Shown here one piece after another: positions 16,423-26,396 of a stretch of 64,000 nt of DNA. The stretch is from Flavobacterium fontis (GTDB taxonomy: Bacteria > Bacteroidota > Bacteroidia > Flavobacteriales > Flavobacteriaceae). Each line of letters starts with the position of its first letter. The stretch's first letter is position 1. The notes under the pieces were generated by a model, which worked only from the letters and a program-made list of their open reading frames with translations, was not told the DNA's origin and searched no databases. The position numbers and the translations under genes are program-made. The stretch covers positions 90,800 to 154,799 of the forward strand of contig NZ_FQVQ01000007.1 in NCBI RefSeq assembly GCF_900129405.1. The letters are read 5' to 3'.

Positions 16423-19400
16423 TCCAATCGGTCCTTGTATTTTTTGAATAAGCTGTTCATAACCAATAGCACGACTCCAACTCCAAGTAACACCAACGCG
16501 CGGATCAAAAAGTCGGTATTAGAGAGGTCAAAAAACATCAATCGTACTATGCACAATCCCACCACCGCTAAGGATACATAACGGAAGTATTTTTCTTTTA
16601 AAGTGATGCTCAACACCAACAAGCCTAATGCTTCCAAAACCCAGAAAAAAGTAAGCGCGCCCTTGTCAAATGTGAGGTATAAGAACAAGCCAATACTCAA
16701 CGTAACGGGATAAATCAAAAGGCTGTTTTTGAGAGGAAAGGAATCCAATACACGGTAGGCATAACCCACAAAAACGCCCAAGATTCCCATGAGCCCCAAA
16801 TAAAAGGGTAAGTAGTCTGGGTGATAGTACCAAAATCCTAAAATGCCCAAATGCAGGTTGGCCAACATGAAGTAGATCAGTGGAATGGAAGTGTGGAAAG
16901 TCACTTTTCGTTGCACCAAATACAATTGTATAACGGCCATTACAGCCCAATAAAATGGCATCCATTTTTGATCAAGCTGACTAAATAATAGTGCCGATAC
17001 CCAAATATTCACCAAAATTTGACGCCATCCATTTTCCATCGGGTGCAGGGAAGTGCGTTGCATAACCACGATCCAAACCCATGCCAATCCATACACGCCC
17101 GTATATACCAACCATTCCATCCCTTTGAATTGCGTTTCAGTCAGTGCATAAAGCAATGAAACAATGAGCCCTAATAAGGCAATACCATCGGGAACCAAAC
17201 GATGTAGGCCAATATTTTTTTGGAAACGAAGGTAATAATTGCACAGGGCAACACTCATGAACGCCAAACCGAAATACAATTCCTCTATCGATCGATACCA
17301 AAAGAGCAACAGAAATAGATTGAGCACATAAATCGTTTTCACCAGATGCTCCGATCCACTGGGCTGCTTCGAACGAAATTGAAGCACCCCATAGCCTAGC
17401 GCAAATAAAAACCCAATAGCATAATACAACGCAGTAGTGGGGTCATACAACCCAATGACTTCAATCAATTCGGGGCAAAAATAACTGAAGCTGAAAATCA
17501 GCTGTAAAAAAGCAAAGAATCGAAGGGGCTCAAACCAATTCGATTTTTCATACAGTATAAAATAGACCATCGGAATGGCTCCAAAATAAATGATGGTGTA
17601 GGGCGAAGGCACCACCCAAAATCCTATACTTTGGGTTATTAAAAACAAGGCCAAGGCTTCATGCGTTTTGGATACCAAAAATGGATCTATCGCAGGATAA
17701 CGTAAGGCAAAACGATGCGAAAGTCCCAAATTGACAAGCGGCAACGCCAAACCAATTCCAAAACAGCCCACCATTTCAACCCATGAAAACGAACTTACCT
17801 CGCTGCTTACATAATATAAAAGACAAAGAAACGTCAGTCCATACAGTATTTTGAAGAATTTTGCCAATTCCAACTCATTCGGCTCCGATAGAATAAGATG
17901 ATGTAAAATTCGAACTAAACCAAAGGCGAGGCCAAAAAATCCTAACGTAGTCAACAAGGGTTGATAATCGCCATATTTAAAGTTAACCACAATCAAGTAT
18001 AAAGTTGTAACAAGACCAAGGGTAAAGCGCACAAAAAAGCGATTTTCTGCCCATTCAGGCTTGCGCCATTGAAGGCCAGCAATCAAAGCTAATGCAAGAA
18101 GGTATAAACCGTCTATCCAGTGCTCGGCCCCCTCCAAAGTCAGATAAATTACCTCGATACCCGCAAGTATGAAGAACAAAATCCGACCTAAATTGAGCAG
18201 TAAACTCGATCTGAAAAGGAGCAAAACACTCCACAGCAATGCCGCTCCCAACAGCACATAAACAAAAAGATTATGTGTCGTTTGATGATAAACCAAAGCC
18301 ACCAATAAAAGTTGAAGTCCCACCGCAAAAAGACCGTTTAAGGCTACCGATGGCAACCCATAAAACGCATCAAACGACTTCCATTTGGCTGTGCCAAGGC
18401 TATATACATGTAGCCCCAAAACCAACAGCGAATGTGCAATTAGTCCATACAACCATATGCCATAATCGTCGGTTTCCACCACGACCTTCAAACTAATGAG
18501 CAACGAAAAACCGATGTACGCATGGTATCCTATTTTTAAAATACGATGTAAAAAATCCTGCTGCTCCAAATGGGTAAACAATAAGCCCAAATTAAACGTT
18601 AGGGTGAGACCCAAAAACAAAATGGCCAAGCCGACGTTCCATTCGTTTAAGGTGATGATGGTAAATGAAAGCAGTGAAAAACTAACCAAGAAATCAACGT
18701 GATACAACCATGTAATCCCTCGTTTTTTGGCCACGCGAGACGCCCAAAAACACAACACAGCACCCAAGGCTACAACTATAGTTTTAAATTTACTTCCTGT
18801 GGCATGCATTAACAATCCTGTGGCAAACAAGCTCCAATTGACCAAATGCGTCGTTAAACCCGCTTTGTCAAAGGCCGTGTGGTCATATAATTTGCGGTAT
18901 TGCATCAACATACAACTCACCGCAACCCCCACAATCCCCAGAATAGCTATTTTATTTTCTACATTCGTAAGAGGTGAATCGGTCACGTTAAACCAAACGT
19001 CAAAAACCAAAAACGAACCAATTACCGAAAGAATATGGTACTCCCATTTCTCTTTGTAAGAAAGTAAAATACCCACCGTAGCCGTACCCGCGGCCAGTAA
19101 AAAGGTAAGGAGCAACTTCTCGGGAATGACACACAAGATAAGCATACTGAGTACCACATGCAGTGATAAAAAAGTTTGCCTTTTGATGCAATATCCAATC
19201 CATAAATTCAATCCAATACCTATCCCCAAAAGTCCGTACCCCAAAGTCGTTTGCTCAATAAATTGTAAAGCCGGAATCTGAGAAGCGCCAAAGCACCCAA
19301 ACAAAAACAAACTCGCTCCGGCACTGCGCAACCATAAGCCCGTTTTTTCCCAAAGCGGTTTCTTCTTCAAAAGGAGATACGAACCCATTAAGAGTCCGGC

Positions 19401-19997
19401 ATAGGCCCAAATAATGAGCACTCGGAAAAGCGGACTTACCTTGAGGGCCGTGTAAATACTCAAATACCCCACGCCCAAGACCATAATCGCGGTGCCCAAA
19501 ATTCCCGTCCAATTGTCAGCAAATTGGCGTTCCCATTTTTTAAAAAATAAATATAACGCCGAGGGTTCAGGAGGAGTGGGCGGAACATAAGGAGTGGGTT
19601 GAGCTACGGTTTCAGTAACTTTCGGGGTGCTGAAGGCAGCAACGGTACTGGTCTCAGGCATTGCTTCTTGCGCGAACTCCTCTACTACTTCTGATTCTGA
19701 GAGGGATAATACTTCTTCAGGAAGCACAGGTTCCACAGCAGGCTCTTCGTCCATCGGTAGTGGCGGTTCCGGTGCTTCAATCGGAGGTTCAATTTCAACA
19801 GGAGTTGCCTTGATTGGTTGGTTTTTCAATTGTTGCAATTCTTCGCGCAGCGCATTTATTTGTTGCTGCAAACTGTCCCGATCACCCGCTAGTTTAAACA
19901 ATTGGGTCATCATGACATCCACGCTCGATTTCAGCGATTGGAATTTGACCACACCATAAATTACAAGAATAAAAAGTATAAATACAAAAAACTCCAT
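16419..19997 (-). CDS. DUF2339-family giant polytopic membrane protein
   Basis: 1192 aa from the ATG at 19995-19997; a TTG seven codons upstream is less likely. N-terminal membrane helix (about 2-17), then a coiled-coil-like segment (about 20-60), a Pro/Glu-rich linker (about 65-150), the segment LYLFFKKWERQFADNWTGIL (about 161-180), and then roughly 25-30 hydrophobic helices to the C-terminus. This arrangement matches DUF2339 proteins. The function is not established; a cell-envelope role is inferred from the topology. The gene stands alone, convergent with the phosphatidyltransferase gene. Confidence 0.85.
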   Translation of the reverse strand: MEFFVFILFILVIYGVVKFQSLKSSVDVMMTQLFKLAGDRDSLQQQINALREELQQLKNQPIKATPVEIEPPIEAPEPPLPMDEEPAVEPVLPEEVLSLSESEVVEEFAQEAMPETSTVAAFSTPKVTETVAQPTPYVPPTPPEPSALYLFFKKWERQFADNWTGILGTAIMVLGVGYLSIYTALKVSPLFRVLIIWAYAGLLMGSYLLLKKKPLWEKTGLWLRSAGASLFLFGCFGASQIPALQFIEQTTLGYGLLGIGIGLNLWIGYCIKRQTFLSLHVVLSMLILCVIPEKLLLTFLLAAGTATVGILLSYKEKWEYHILSVIGSFLVFDVWFNVTDSPLTNVENKIAILGIVGVAVSCMLMQYRKLYDHTAFDKAGLTTHLVNWSLFATGLLMHATGSKFKTIVVALGAVLCFWASRVAKKRGITWLYHVDFLVSFSLLSFTIITLNEWNVGLAILFLGLTLTFNLGLLFTHLEQQDFLHRILKIGYHAYIGFSLLISLKVVVETDDYGIWLYGLIAHSLLVLGLHVYSLGTAKWKSFDAFYGLPSVALNGLFAVGLQLLLVALVYHQTTHNLFVYVLLGAALLWSVLLLFRSSLLLNLGRILFFILAGIEVIYLTLEGAEHWIDGLYLLALALIAGLQWRKPEWAENRFFVRFTLGLVTTLYLIVVNFKYGDYQPLLTTLGFFGLAFGLVRILHHLILSEPNELELAKFFKILYGLTFLCLLYYVSSEVSSFSWVEMVGCFGIGLALPLVNLGLSHRFALRYPAIDPFLVSKTHEALALFLITQSIGFWVVPSPYTIIYFGAIPMVYFILYEKSNWFEPLRFFAFLQLIFSFSYFCPELIEVIGLYDPTTALYYAIGFLFALGYGVLQFRSKQPSGSEHLVKTIYVLNLFLLLFWYRSIEELYFGLAFMSVALCNYYLRFQKNIGLHRLVPDGIALLGLIVSLLYALTETQFKGMEWLVYTGVYGLAWVWIVVMQRTSLHPMENGWRQILVNIWVSALLFSQLDQKWMPFYWAVMAVIQLYLVQRKVTFHTSIPLIYFMLANLHLGILGFWYYHPDYLPFYLGLMGILGVFVGYAYRVLDSFPLKNSLLIYPVTLSIGLFLYLTFDKGALTFFWVLEALGLLVLSITLKEKYFRYVSLAVVGLCIVRLMFFDLSNTDFLIRALVLLGVGVVLLVMNSLFKKYKDRLD

Positions 19998-20110
19998 ACC
20001 AAGGCCTTTAGTACTCAAATATAGAAAAACAAAACCGAAGTCGCTTTTTTATTTTTTGGGCACGCCCCGATAGTCAGTAATTTGGCCAGTGATAAGGAAC
20101 ATTGTCTGCC

Positions 20111-20173
20111 GCAATCGGGGCCGGGTGATCCGCTGTATCTGCCCCTTCTCACGTCGGGGCAGGATGCCGCTTC
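20111..20173 (-). repeat. Dispersed palindromic intergenic element, copy B
   Basis: On the minus strand: GAAGCGGCATCC head, then CTGCCCC/GGGGCAG hairpin arms (20139-20145 with 20156-20162), then ATACAGCGGA tail. Related copies are at 54091-54167 and 59288-59355. It lies in the 252-nt gap between the DUF2339 gene and the next lipoprotein gene; nothing else was recognised in that gap. Confidence 0.65.
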
Positions 20174-20249
20174 TCCCCCTCGTGCACTTCCTGCAGGGAA
20201 TGAAAATCACTAAATCCTTAGAATTGGTGGGATAACTTTTTCCCTATCA

Positions 20250-21530
20250 TTAAAAATAACGCACCAAACGTGTGCCCACATTGGCTGTGTTTTTAGGAAG
20301 TAAAACGGTCGCTCCGGTACTAAAATCTATGCATTTTGCCTGTGGCGTTCCCGTGTCGGTTGAACTCCAGTAGGGAATCGCTGTAAATCCGCCCGCTCCG
20401 GTTACATGTAAGTTGTCGTGAATCAGTTTTAATTCATCATGCGAAGGCAAACACCAGTCGCGTTGGTCCCCAAAATCATGCGTTAAGCCCGAAAATGCTG
20501 CAACGGTTCCATTATTCAACGCACTGCAAATTGCAGGATTCGTTGCATATTGATTCAACGATTGGTGAAAATTGGCAATAGCCACCGAGTTTTGATATCC
20601 GCTACCCACACCGTCAAATTGGGCGTTCATCAAATTGGAGGTGACACAACCCCACTCGTTGGCGGGTAAATCGTTGGGCGCCACTTCCATATAGCGCCAT
20701 CCGTCCGAGTAACTTCCTTTGTCATAGGCAATAATTCCACCTGAAGGTCCGAAATCACCCACTTGATACGGTAGAATTTCGTTGCAAACTTGTAGAAAAT
20801 AGCGCGATCCTCCCGAATAGCTAAGTTTTCGATACGGTCCCACAAAGCCCAAATAGTGATAACTTTTATTCCAATAGGTCGCAATGGGATTAATACCCGC
20901 AAAGTTGATGTTGATGTACGATTTTTGATTGATAATCATCACCGTCCAGGTTCCTAAGTAGTTGTTGCCCAAATGGCGTAAAGTGATGGTGTTGTCAGGA
21001 TTGGCGTAAAAAATAGCGCCTGCATATTCATTATCTGCATTATCCGGGAGGTACGGGACTTTTGTCACACAATTCATGGGCGTGCAAAACTGACCCGAAA
21101 CATACGAAATAACGCTTTCATCCGAACACGAACGTAGGGAAATCAACAGTTCATCATCGTTGTTTATACTTATTATATTTCCATTGGAATCGGTGGTTTC
21201 AATGGGATACGAAATGCTGATGCTGTGATTTAAGGGTAAATTCATCAACGTTTGAAACAAGGTGCTGTCATCGGTCATAGTCAAGTTTTGCACCGGATCC
21301 CGATTGGTATTGTACACCAACAATTGAAAAGGATACACAAAATCAATACAAATCTGCTCCTTCATCGGGTCCCCATTTTGCGAGCTGGTATTTAACATAA
21401 GTTTGAAGAGCTCATTCTGGTATCCGATAGTCGACTCAGTCCGTTCAGCGGGCTCGTTAGTACAACTCCCGACGCCGAGTATCAATAGGGTGAGAAGGAT
21501 GAAATGTTTGATTTTTGGTAAGGCTTTCAT
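20250..21530 (-). CDS. Lipoprotein with a C-terminal DUF1566-like domain
   Basis: 426 aa. Signal peptide with lipobox GVGSC (Cys23). The N-terminal half has no recognised domain. The C-terminal part, about 255-426, contains GGIIAYDKGSYSDGWRYMEVA, then RDWCLPSHDELKLIHDN and YWSST, which are the hallmarks of the DUF1566/Lcl C-terminal fold seen in surface proteins. (Longer motif runs at residues about 273-293.) Probably displayed on the outer membrane. It stands alone with no operon partner, upstream of the pnp terminator. Function unknown. Confidence 0.8.
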   Translation of the reverse strand: MKALPKIKHFILLTLLILGVGSCTNEPAERTESTIGYQNELFKLMLNTSSQNGDPMKEQICIDFVYPFQLLVYNTNRDPVQNLTMTDDSTLFQTLMNLPLNHSISISYPIETTDSNGNIISINNDDELLISLRSCSDESVISYVSGQFCTPMNCVTKVPYLPDNADNEYAGAIFYANPDNTITLRHLGNNYLGTWTVMIINQKSYININFAGINPIATYWNKSYHYLGFVGPYRKLSYSGGSRYFLQVCNEILPYQVGDFGPSGGIIAYDKGSYSDGWRYMEVAPNDLPANEWGCVTSNLMNAQFDGVGSGYQNSVAIANFHQSLNQYATNPAICSALNNGTVAAFSGLTHDFGDQRDWCLPSHDELKLIHDNLHVTGAGGFTAIPYWSSTDTGTPQAKCIDFSTGATVLLPKNTANVGTRLVRYF

Positions 21531-21610
21531 AGGATTGTTTTTTAGAATGACGATAAAATTGGGTGTAGGTTGCGTCTGGGTAAAACAAATTTTAAAATTT
21601 CCTTAAAACA

Positions 21611-21640
21611 AAAACCCCAATCGGTTGCGATTGGGGTTTT
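21611..21640 (-). terminator. pnp terminator
   Basis: Perfect 13-bp stem, AAAACCCCAATCG with CGATTGGGGTTTT, and a 4-nt loop, located just after the pnp stop on the minus strand. Confidence 0.85.
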
Positions 21641-21661
21641 TTATCGAAAAAGAATTGTGAA

Positions 21662-23866
21662 TTAACCTTCTTGATTTTCTTTAGCATCACCTTTCGGAGG
21701 GAAAGGTTTGCGCGGTCCACCTTCGGGACGTTTATCGTCGCGTGGAGGACGTGGTAACAATTGTTTTCGGGAAACTTTTTCTTTACGCGTTTTCGGATCA
21801 ATACCCAAGTATTTCACTTGGAACACATCGCCCATATTCACTACGTCAGAAGGTTTCTCGGTGCGCTCCCAGGCCAATTCAGACACGTGAAGTAACACTT
21901 CATTTCCTGGCGCTTGGGTATATTCAACTACTGCACCAAAGTCCAACATCTTGATGACGCGAACTTCATACGTCTCGCCAATTTCAGGCTTGAAAATAAT
22001 TGAATCGATTTTGGCCAAAACCATGGCGATACCGTCTGGACTAGTTCCTAAGATTTCTACAATACCTTGCTCGTCCACTTCGTTGATGACAATCGTGGTT
22101 CCCGAGGCTTTTTGTAATTCTTGAATTACTTTTCCACCGGGTCCAATAAGTGCACCAATAAAGTTGCCTGGAATAGTTCGGGTAATAATTTTTGGCGCGT
22201 GATCTTTAACGTCGGTTCTTGGAGTAGCGATGGTCTCGGTAATTTTACCTAAAATATGCATACGGCCTTCACGAGCTTGCTCCAAAGCTTGCTCCATGAT
22301 GTCATAGCGCAATCCATCAATTTTGATGTCCATTTGACAAGCGGTAATTCCGTCTGCAGTTCCCGTTACTTTAAAATCCATATCCCCCAAGTGATCTTCA
22401 TCACCTAAAATATCGGAAAGAACAGCAAATTTTTGTCCGTCAGTGATCAATCCCATGGCAATCCCTGATACCGGTTTAATCATTTGAACTCCTGCATCCA
22501 TAAGTGCCATTGTACCAGCACAAACCGTAGCCATCGATGAGGAACCGTTAGACTCTAATACTTCTGAAACCACACGAATAGTATACGGACAATCAGCAGG
22601 AATCATATTCTTTAAGGCGCGTTGTGCCAAATTTCCATGGCCTACTTCACGGCGTGACGTTCCACGTAACGGTTTGGCCTCTCCAGTAGAGAAAGGAGGG
22701 AAGTTGTAGTGTAAATAGAATTTTTCTTCTCCTTGTTCAGAAGCGTTATCAATCACATTGGCTTCGCGTGATGTTCCAAGGGTTACTGTGGCCAAGGCTT
22801 GTGTTTCCCCACGGGTAAACAATGATGATCCGTGAACAGAAGGTAAGTAATCTGTTTCACACCAAATAGGTCTGATTTCAGTTGTTTTTCTTCCATCTAA
22901 ACGAATGCCTTTTTCTAAAATTACATTGCGTACGGCCTCTTTTTGTGTTTTGTAACTGTATTTACCAACTAACCCAGCTAAATCGGGGTTTTCGGCGTAT
23001 TCTTCTTCGCTAAAAAGCGCTTTTACTTCTTCCTTAACTGCCGCAAATTTTTCGCCTCTTTCGCTTTTAGCAGAAGCTTCTTGTGCGATAGCATAATACT
23101 TGTCATACGAAGCTGCTTTTACTTTTTTGTACACCTCTTCATCTTCAACTTCACCTTCATATTCGCGGTAGGCTGGAGAACCAACAGCGACTCTCAATCG
23201 CTCTTGCGCTTGAATTTGAATTTTAATGGCTTCGTGAGCAAACTTGATGGCTTCAATCATTTCGGCCTCTGAAATTTCTTTCATTTCGCCTTCTACCATC
23301 GCAACAGAATCCATAGAGGCCCCAATCATCATGTCGATGTCTGAACGCTCTAAATCGGCACGACTTGGGTTGATGACTAATTTTCCGTCAACACGGGCTA
23401 CACGAACTTCCGAAATTAAGTTGTAAAAAGGAATGTCAGAAACAGCCAATGCAGCCGAAGCGGCCAAACCTGCTAAAGCATCGGGCATCACCTCTTCGTC
23501 ATGCGACATCAATTGAATCATGATTTGGGTTTCGGCGTGATAATCGTCTGGAAATAAGGGACGCAATACGCGGTCAACCAAACGCATGGTTAATACTTCC
23601 GCGTCACTTGGACGAGCTTCACGTTTGAAGAATCCGCCAGGGAAACGCCCTGCAGCGGCAAATTTTTCACGGTAATCTACCGTTAAAGGTAAAAAGTCTA
23701 CTCCGGGATTGGATGTACGTGCCGATACGGCAGTGGCCAATAGCATAGAATTGCCCATGCGAACAACAACCGAACCATCGGCTTGTTTGGCAAGTTTCCC
23801 GGTTTCAATGGTGATGGTTCTTCCATCGGCCAAAGTAATGGTTTCTTGGGTTACTTTTGAAATCAT
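21662..23866 (-). CDS. pnp: Polyribonucleotide nucleotidyltransferase (PNPase)
   Basis: 734 aa phosphorolytic 3'-5' exoribonuclease, component of RNA decay. Two RNase PH domains are visible (about 10-140 and 315-540) with [20 protein letters not shown] and [19 protein letters not shown]-type [23 protein letters not shown] region and [16 protein letters not shown]; then a KH domain ([20 protein letters not shown], about 551-570) and an S1 domain ([20 protein letters not shown], about 615-675). A basic, Pro/Gly-rich tail ends the protein. It lies downstream of rpsO, the common rpsO-pnp arrangement, but with a terminator hairpin between them. Confidence 0.98.
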   Translation of the reverse strand: MISKVTQETITLADGRTITIETGKLAKQADGSVVVRMGNSMLLATAVSARTSNPGVDFLPLTVDYREKFAAAGRFPGGFFKREARPSDAEVLTMRLVDRVLRPLFPDDYHAETQIMIQLMSHDEEVMPDALAGLAASAALAVSDIPFYNLISEVRVARVDGKLVINPSRADLERSDIDMMIGASMDSVAMVEGEMKEISEAEMIEAIKFAHEAIKIQIQAQERLRVAVGSPAYREYEGEVEDEEVYKKVKAASYDKYYAIAQEASAKSERGEKFAAVKEEVKALFSEEEYAENPDLAGLVGKYSYKTQKEAVRNVILEKGIRLDGRKTTEIRPIWCETDYLPSVHGSSLFTRGETQALATVTLGTSREANVIDNASEQGEEKFYLHYNFPPFSTGEAKPLRGTSRREVGHGNLAQRALKNMIPADCPYTIRVVSEVLESNGSSSMATVCAGTMALMDAGVQMIKPVSGIAMGLITDGQKFAVLSDILGDEDHLGDMDFKVTGTADGITACQMDIKIDGLRYDIMEQALEQAREGRMHILGKITETIATPRTDVKDHAPKIITRTIPGNFIGALIGPGGKVIQELQKASGTTIVINEVDEQGIVEILGTSPDGIAMVLAKIDSIIFKPEIGETYEVRVIKMLDFGAVVEYTQAPGNEVLLHVSELAWERTEKPSDVVNMGDVFQVKYLGIDPKTRKEKVSRKQLLPRPPRDDKRPEGGPRKPFPPKGDAKENQEG

Positions 23867-23962
23867 AAAATTTAATTCTGTTTTTAATTAAGGTTAGTTG
23901 TGTTGTTGTTAGTTGTTGTAACCCAATGAAAAACTGAAACTTTTTTTAATAGTGTTTAAAAA

Positions 23963-23986
23963 AAAGAGGCGCGCAGGCACCTCTTT
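23963..23986 (-). terminator. Hairpin between rpsO and pnp
   Basis: AAAGAGG (23963-23969) pairs with CCTCTTT (23980-23986); on the minus strand it follows rpsO and leads into an A/T-rich tract. It could terminate or attenuate transcription into pnp. Confidence 0.65.
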
Positions 23987-23995
23987 AGTTTTGTA

Positions 23996-24265
23996 TTATT
24001 TTCTAATACCTAATTCCTTGATGATTTCACGATATCTGTTGATATCTTTATTTTTCAAGTAATCGAGTAAGCTTCTTCGTTTACCTACCAATTTTACCAA
24101 CGAACGCTCAGTGTTGAAATCGTGACGATTTTTTTTCAAGTGCTCCGTTAAGTGGTTAATTCTGAATGTGAACAAAGCGATTTGTCCTTCTGCTGACCCT
24201 GTGTTTGCAGCAGCTCCTCCGTGTTTAGCGAAGATTTGTTCTTTAACTTCTTTAGTCAAGTACAT
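23996..24265 (-). CDS. rpsO: 30S ribosomal protein S15
   Basis: 89 aa, standard length. It binds the central domain of 16S rRNA early in 30S assembly. Seen: the family segments NTGSAEGQIALFTFRINHLTEHL and the C-terminal LVGKRRSLLDYLKNKDINRYREI (given here by residues about 21-43 and 58-80). It lies upstream of pnp on the same strand, separated by a hairpin. Confidence 0.98.
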   Translation of the reverse strand: MYLTKEVKEQIFAKHGGAAANTGSAEGQIALFTFRINHLTEHLKKNRHDFNTERSLVKLVGKRRSLLDYLKNKDINRYREIIKELGIRK

Positions 24266-24364
24266 GCTAATATTTATTTAAATAATTATTATGTAGATTG
24301 GGTCGTTCCCAATTCGGTTGCAAAGGTAGCCTTATTTTTGAATTTGACAAATAAAAAAAAGGAA

Positions 24365-24820
24365 TTAAAATAATTTGGCAACTTCTTGATTTACAAACTC
24401 CAAGAAACGTTCGTCAGCTTCTGAAAACGGGTCGAGTACATGACTGTCAATATCGATTTGGCCCATATTTTGACCGCGAACAAACAACGGAACTACGATT
24501 TCTGATTTGACCGTAAAACTACAAGCGATGTAATTATCTTGGGCCGAAACATCGGGAACCACAAAGTTGGTGTTGGATTCGGCGACTTGCCCACAAATAC
24601 CTTTCCCAAAGGGAATTACAGTATGGTCGGTGGGAGCCCCTACGTAAGGTCCTAGATGCAAAGTCCGCGTTTCATGGTCGGCAAAGTAAAATCCTACCCA
24701 ATTGTAATAGGATACTTTTTCATTCAAAAGCGTACATAGTTCGAGTAACTTTTCATCCCGTGATTTAACGGGTTGCGATAAAATCGAGACGACTTCGGGC
24801 TGTAAATCTTCAAAATGCAT
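24365..24820 (-). CDS. GAF-domain protein resembling free methionine-R-sulfoxide reductase
   Basis: 151 aa consisting of one GAF domain. fRMsr hallmarks: YYNWVGFYF, LHLGPYVG, GKGICGQVA, IACSFTVKSEIVVPL and GQIDIDSH. E. coli-type enzymes use three cysteines; here Cys76 and Cys100 are present, but the one expected after GxP is His66. Activity as a methionine-R-sulfoxide reductase is therefore likely but should use a two-cysteine cycle. Cytoplasmic, alone on its strand. Confidence 0.82.
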   Translation of the reverse strand: MHFEDLQPEVVSILSQPVKSRDEKLLELCTLLNEKVSYYNWVGFYFADHETRTLHLGPYVGAPTDHTVIPFGKGICGQVAESNTNFVVPDVSAQDNYIACSFTVKSEIVVPLFVRGQNMGQIDIDSHVLDPFSEADERFLEFVNQEVAKLF

Positions 24821-24888
24821 TTGCGGTATTTTTTTGCAAAAGTAACCAATGGCTTTTCGTATTTTTACCTAAAATTTGTTAAAAAACT

Positions 24889-25446
24889 TTGAACGCAAAC
24901 CGTCAGGCATACCGTCCTTTCTTATTTTTTCTCCTTCGTTTTGGAGCGGCGTATCTGCTCTTGGTGTTTCTCTATGCTACGTATTTAGGTCAATTTGATG
25001 TAAAACAAAAAGAGGTTGATTCCTTTACCTATGAAGTGGCCCAACAATCAAAATTTGTATTGCATTTTTTTGATGATTCAGCATCCATTGCCCCCAATCC
25101 AAAGGAGGCAGGGGTCAAATTATTCTACCGTCAACGATGGATTGCCCGTATCATTGAAGGCTGTAATGCGGTTAGTGTAATGATTCTCTTTGTCAGTTTT
25201 GTGATTGCCTTTCGAGGAAAAATGAAGTCCATGTTTTGGTTTATCCCGCTGGGAATAGTCATTATTCATTGTGCCAATATTTTACGTATTGCCTTGTTGG
25301 CCGTGGCTTTATACCATTTCCCGCAAGCCGAACATGTACTCCATGGGGTGCTTTTTCCCTTAGCTATTTATGGAATAGTATTTCTGTTATGGATGGTATG
25401 GGTAAATCGTTTTTCAATTTATGCACAACGCGATGAAGTTAAGTAA
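24889..25446 (+). CDS. xrtF: Exosortase family protein XrtF
   Basis: 185 aa membrane protein. The frame begins at TTG (24889), right after an in-frame stop, and no ATG is available before the first helix, so TTG is the start. Several transmembrane helices; predicted catalytic residues Cys92 in EGCNAVS, Arg133 in NILRIA and His149/His152 in EHVLHG. Exosortases are membrane transpeptidases that cut C-terminal sorting signals. The next gene, overlapping, is the exosortase F-associated protein. No target with a recognisable sorting tail is seen in the window. Confidence 0.87.
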   Translation: MNANRQAYRPFLFFLLRFGAAYLLLVFLYATYLGQFDVKQKEVDSFTYEVAQQSKFVLHFFDDSASIAPNPKEAGVKLFYRQRWIARIIEGCNAVSVMILFVSFVIAFRGKMKSMFWFIPLGIVIIHCANILRIALLAVALYHFPQAEHVLHGVLFPLAIYGIVFLLWMVWVNRFSIYAQRDEVK

Positions 25447-25882
25447 ACGACAAATTTTTGGGGCATTGGTATTGATACTCCTTCTTGTGGGTATTCGTGC
25501 TGGTGAGTCTTCATTATTCTATGATCCTTTACAAATGTATTTTAAAGGCGATTTTCAAAACCTCCCGATTCCCAATATTGATTCCCAACAATACCTACTT
25601 CATTTGGTGTTACGCTACGTACTTACGAGTCTTATTTCACTTGGGATTCTTGCACTTTTGTTCAAAAATTCACCCTTGTTGCGTTTTGTTGCAGGTTTGT
25701 ATGCTGTTTTAGGGGTTTTATTGGTAGTGTTGTTTTTTGGGGTTCTTACCTACTTTGGAAATACCCACAAACAAGAATTGTTCTACATTCGTCGTTTTTT
25801 GATTCAACCTATTTTTCTGCTTCTTTTTTGCCCTGCGCTTTATTATCAAATGAAGGTTAAAAAGCCTGATGGAATTGTTTAA
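25433..25882 (+). CDS. Exosortase F-associated membrane protein
   Basis: 149 aa from the ATG at 25433, with an alternative ATG at 25421; both overlap the end of the XrtF gene, which suggests coupling. Four hydrophobic segments and the family pattern GIRAGESSLFYDPLQMYF near the N-terminus and RFLIQPIFLLLF near the end. It has no catalytic motif. It is known only as the partner of XrtF in Flavobacteria; function is inferred from this pairing. Confidence 0.82.
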   Translation: MKLSKRQIFGALVLILLLVGIRAGESSLFYDPLQMYFKGDFQNLPIPNIDSQQYLLHLVLRYVLTSLISLGILALLFKNSPLLRFVAGLYAVLGVLLVVLFFGVLTYFGNTHKQELFYIRRFLIQPIFLLLFCPALYYQMKVKKPDGIV

Positions 25883-25917
25883 CAGCTTTTTATATAAATA
25901 GTTAAAAAAAAAGGTAT

Positions 25918-25925
25918 TACCTTTG
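25918..25925 (+). promoter_or_regulatory. Candidate -7 box right before the HYC_CC_PP gene
   Basis: TACCTTTG matches TAnnTTTG and ends 4 nt before the ATG at 25930, so a transcript from it would have almost no leader. No clear -33 TTG at the usual distance. Confidence 0.4.
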
Positions 25926-25929
25926 CAAC

Positions 25930-26346
25930 ATGCGCATTCGTCAGTTTTTTATTAGTGGATTGGCACTACTTGTTATGGTGGCCCAAATGGGGGTCGCCTT
26001 GCATGTGCACTATTGCGCCGGGGAAGTTGCCTCTGTAAAAACTGTTTTCGGGTTCACTGAACTAGCCGCGCAAATGGAAGAAACGTGCTGTGGAACAGAT
26101 GCAACCCCTCTCGAGAAAATGTCTTGTTGCAAAGACAAGAAATTCAAATTCAAAGACACAACCGAGAAGTTACTTGTTAAAGATATTACGCCTGAATTGC
26201 TGGCTTTAGAAGGTAATAGCGCCTACTTTTTAGCTTCTTTTTTGCCGAAACCTACGGTTCATAAGCAACCAATTTTAGCCTATTATTGTGATGCGCATGG
26301 GCCGCCCTTGTACGCGCGCTATTCCCAACGATTATTTTACGCTTGA
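25930..26346 (+). CDS. HYC_CC_PP family protein
   Basis: 138 aa with a signal peptide or membrane anchor (about 5-24). The family name comes from its motifs, all visible: HVHYC at 25-29, CC at 53-54 and 66-67, and GPPLY at 124-128, plus Cys120. The paired cysteines and histidines suggest metal binding. It is first in a plus-strand run with a TonB-dependent receptor and a heavy-metal-associated protein, so a role in uptake or handling of copper or zinc is inferred. The biochemical function of this family is unknown to me. Confidence 0.83.
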   Translation: MRIRQFFISGLALLVMVAQMGVALHVHYCAGEVASVKTVFGFTELAAQMEETCCGTDATPLEKMSCCKDKKFKFKDTTEKLLVKDITPELLALEGNSAYFLASFLPKPTVHKQPILAYYCDAHGPPLYARYSQRLFYA

Positions 26347-26396
26347 TTTATTATTTGACCCGTATCTCTTTTGTCAAATAATAAATTATTGCATTT

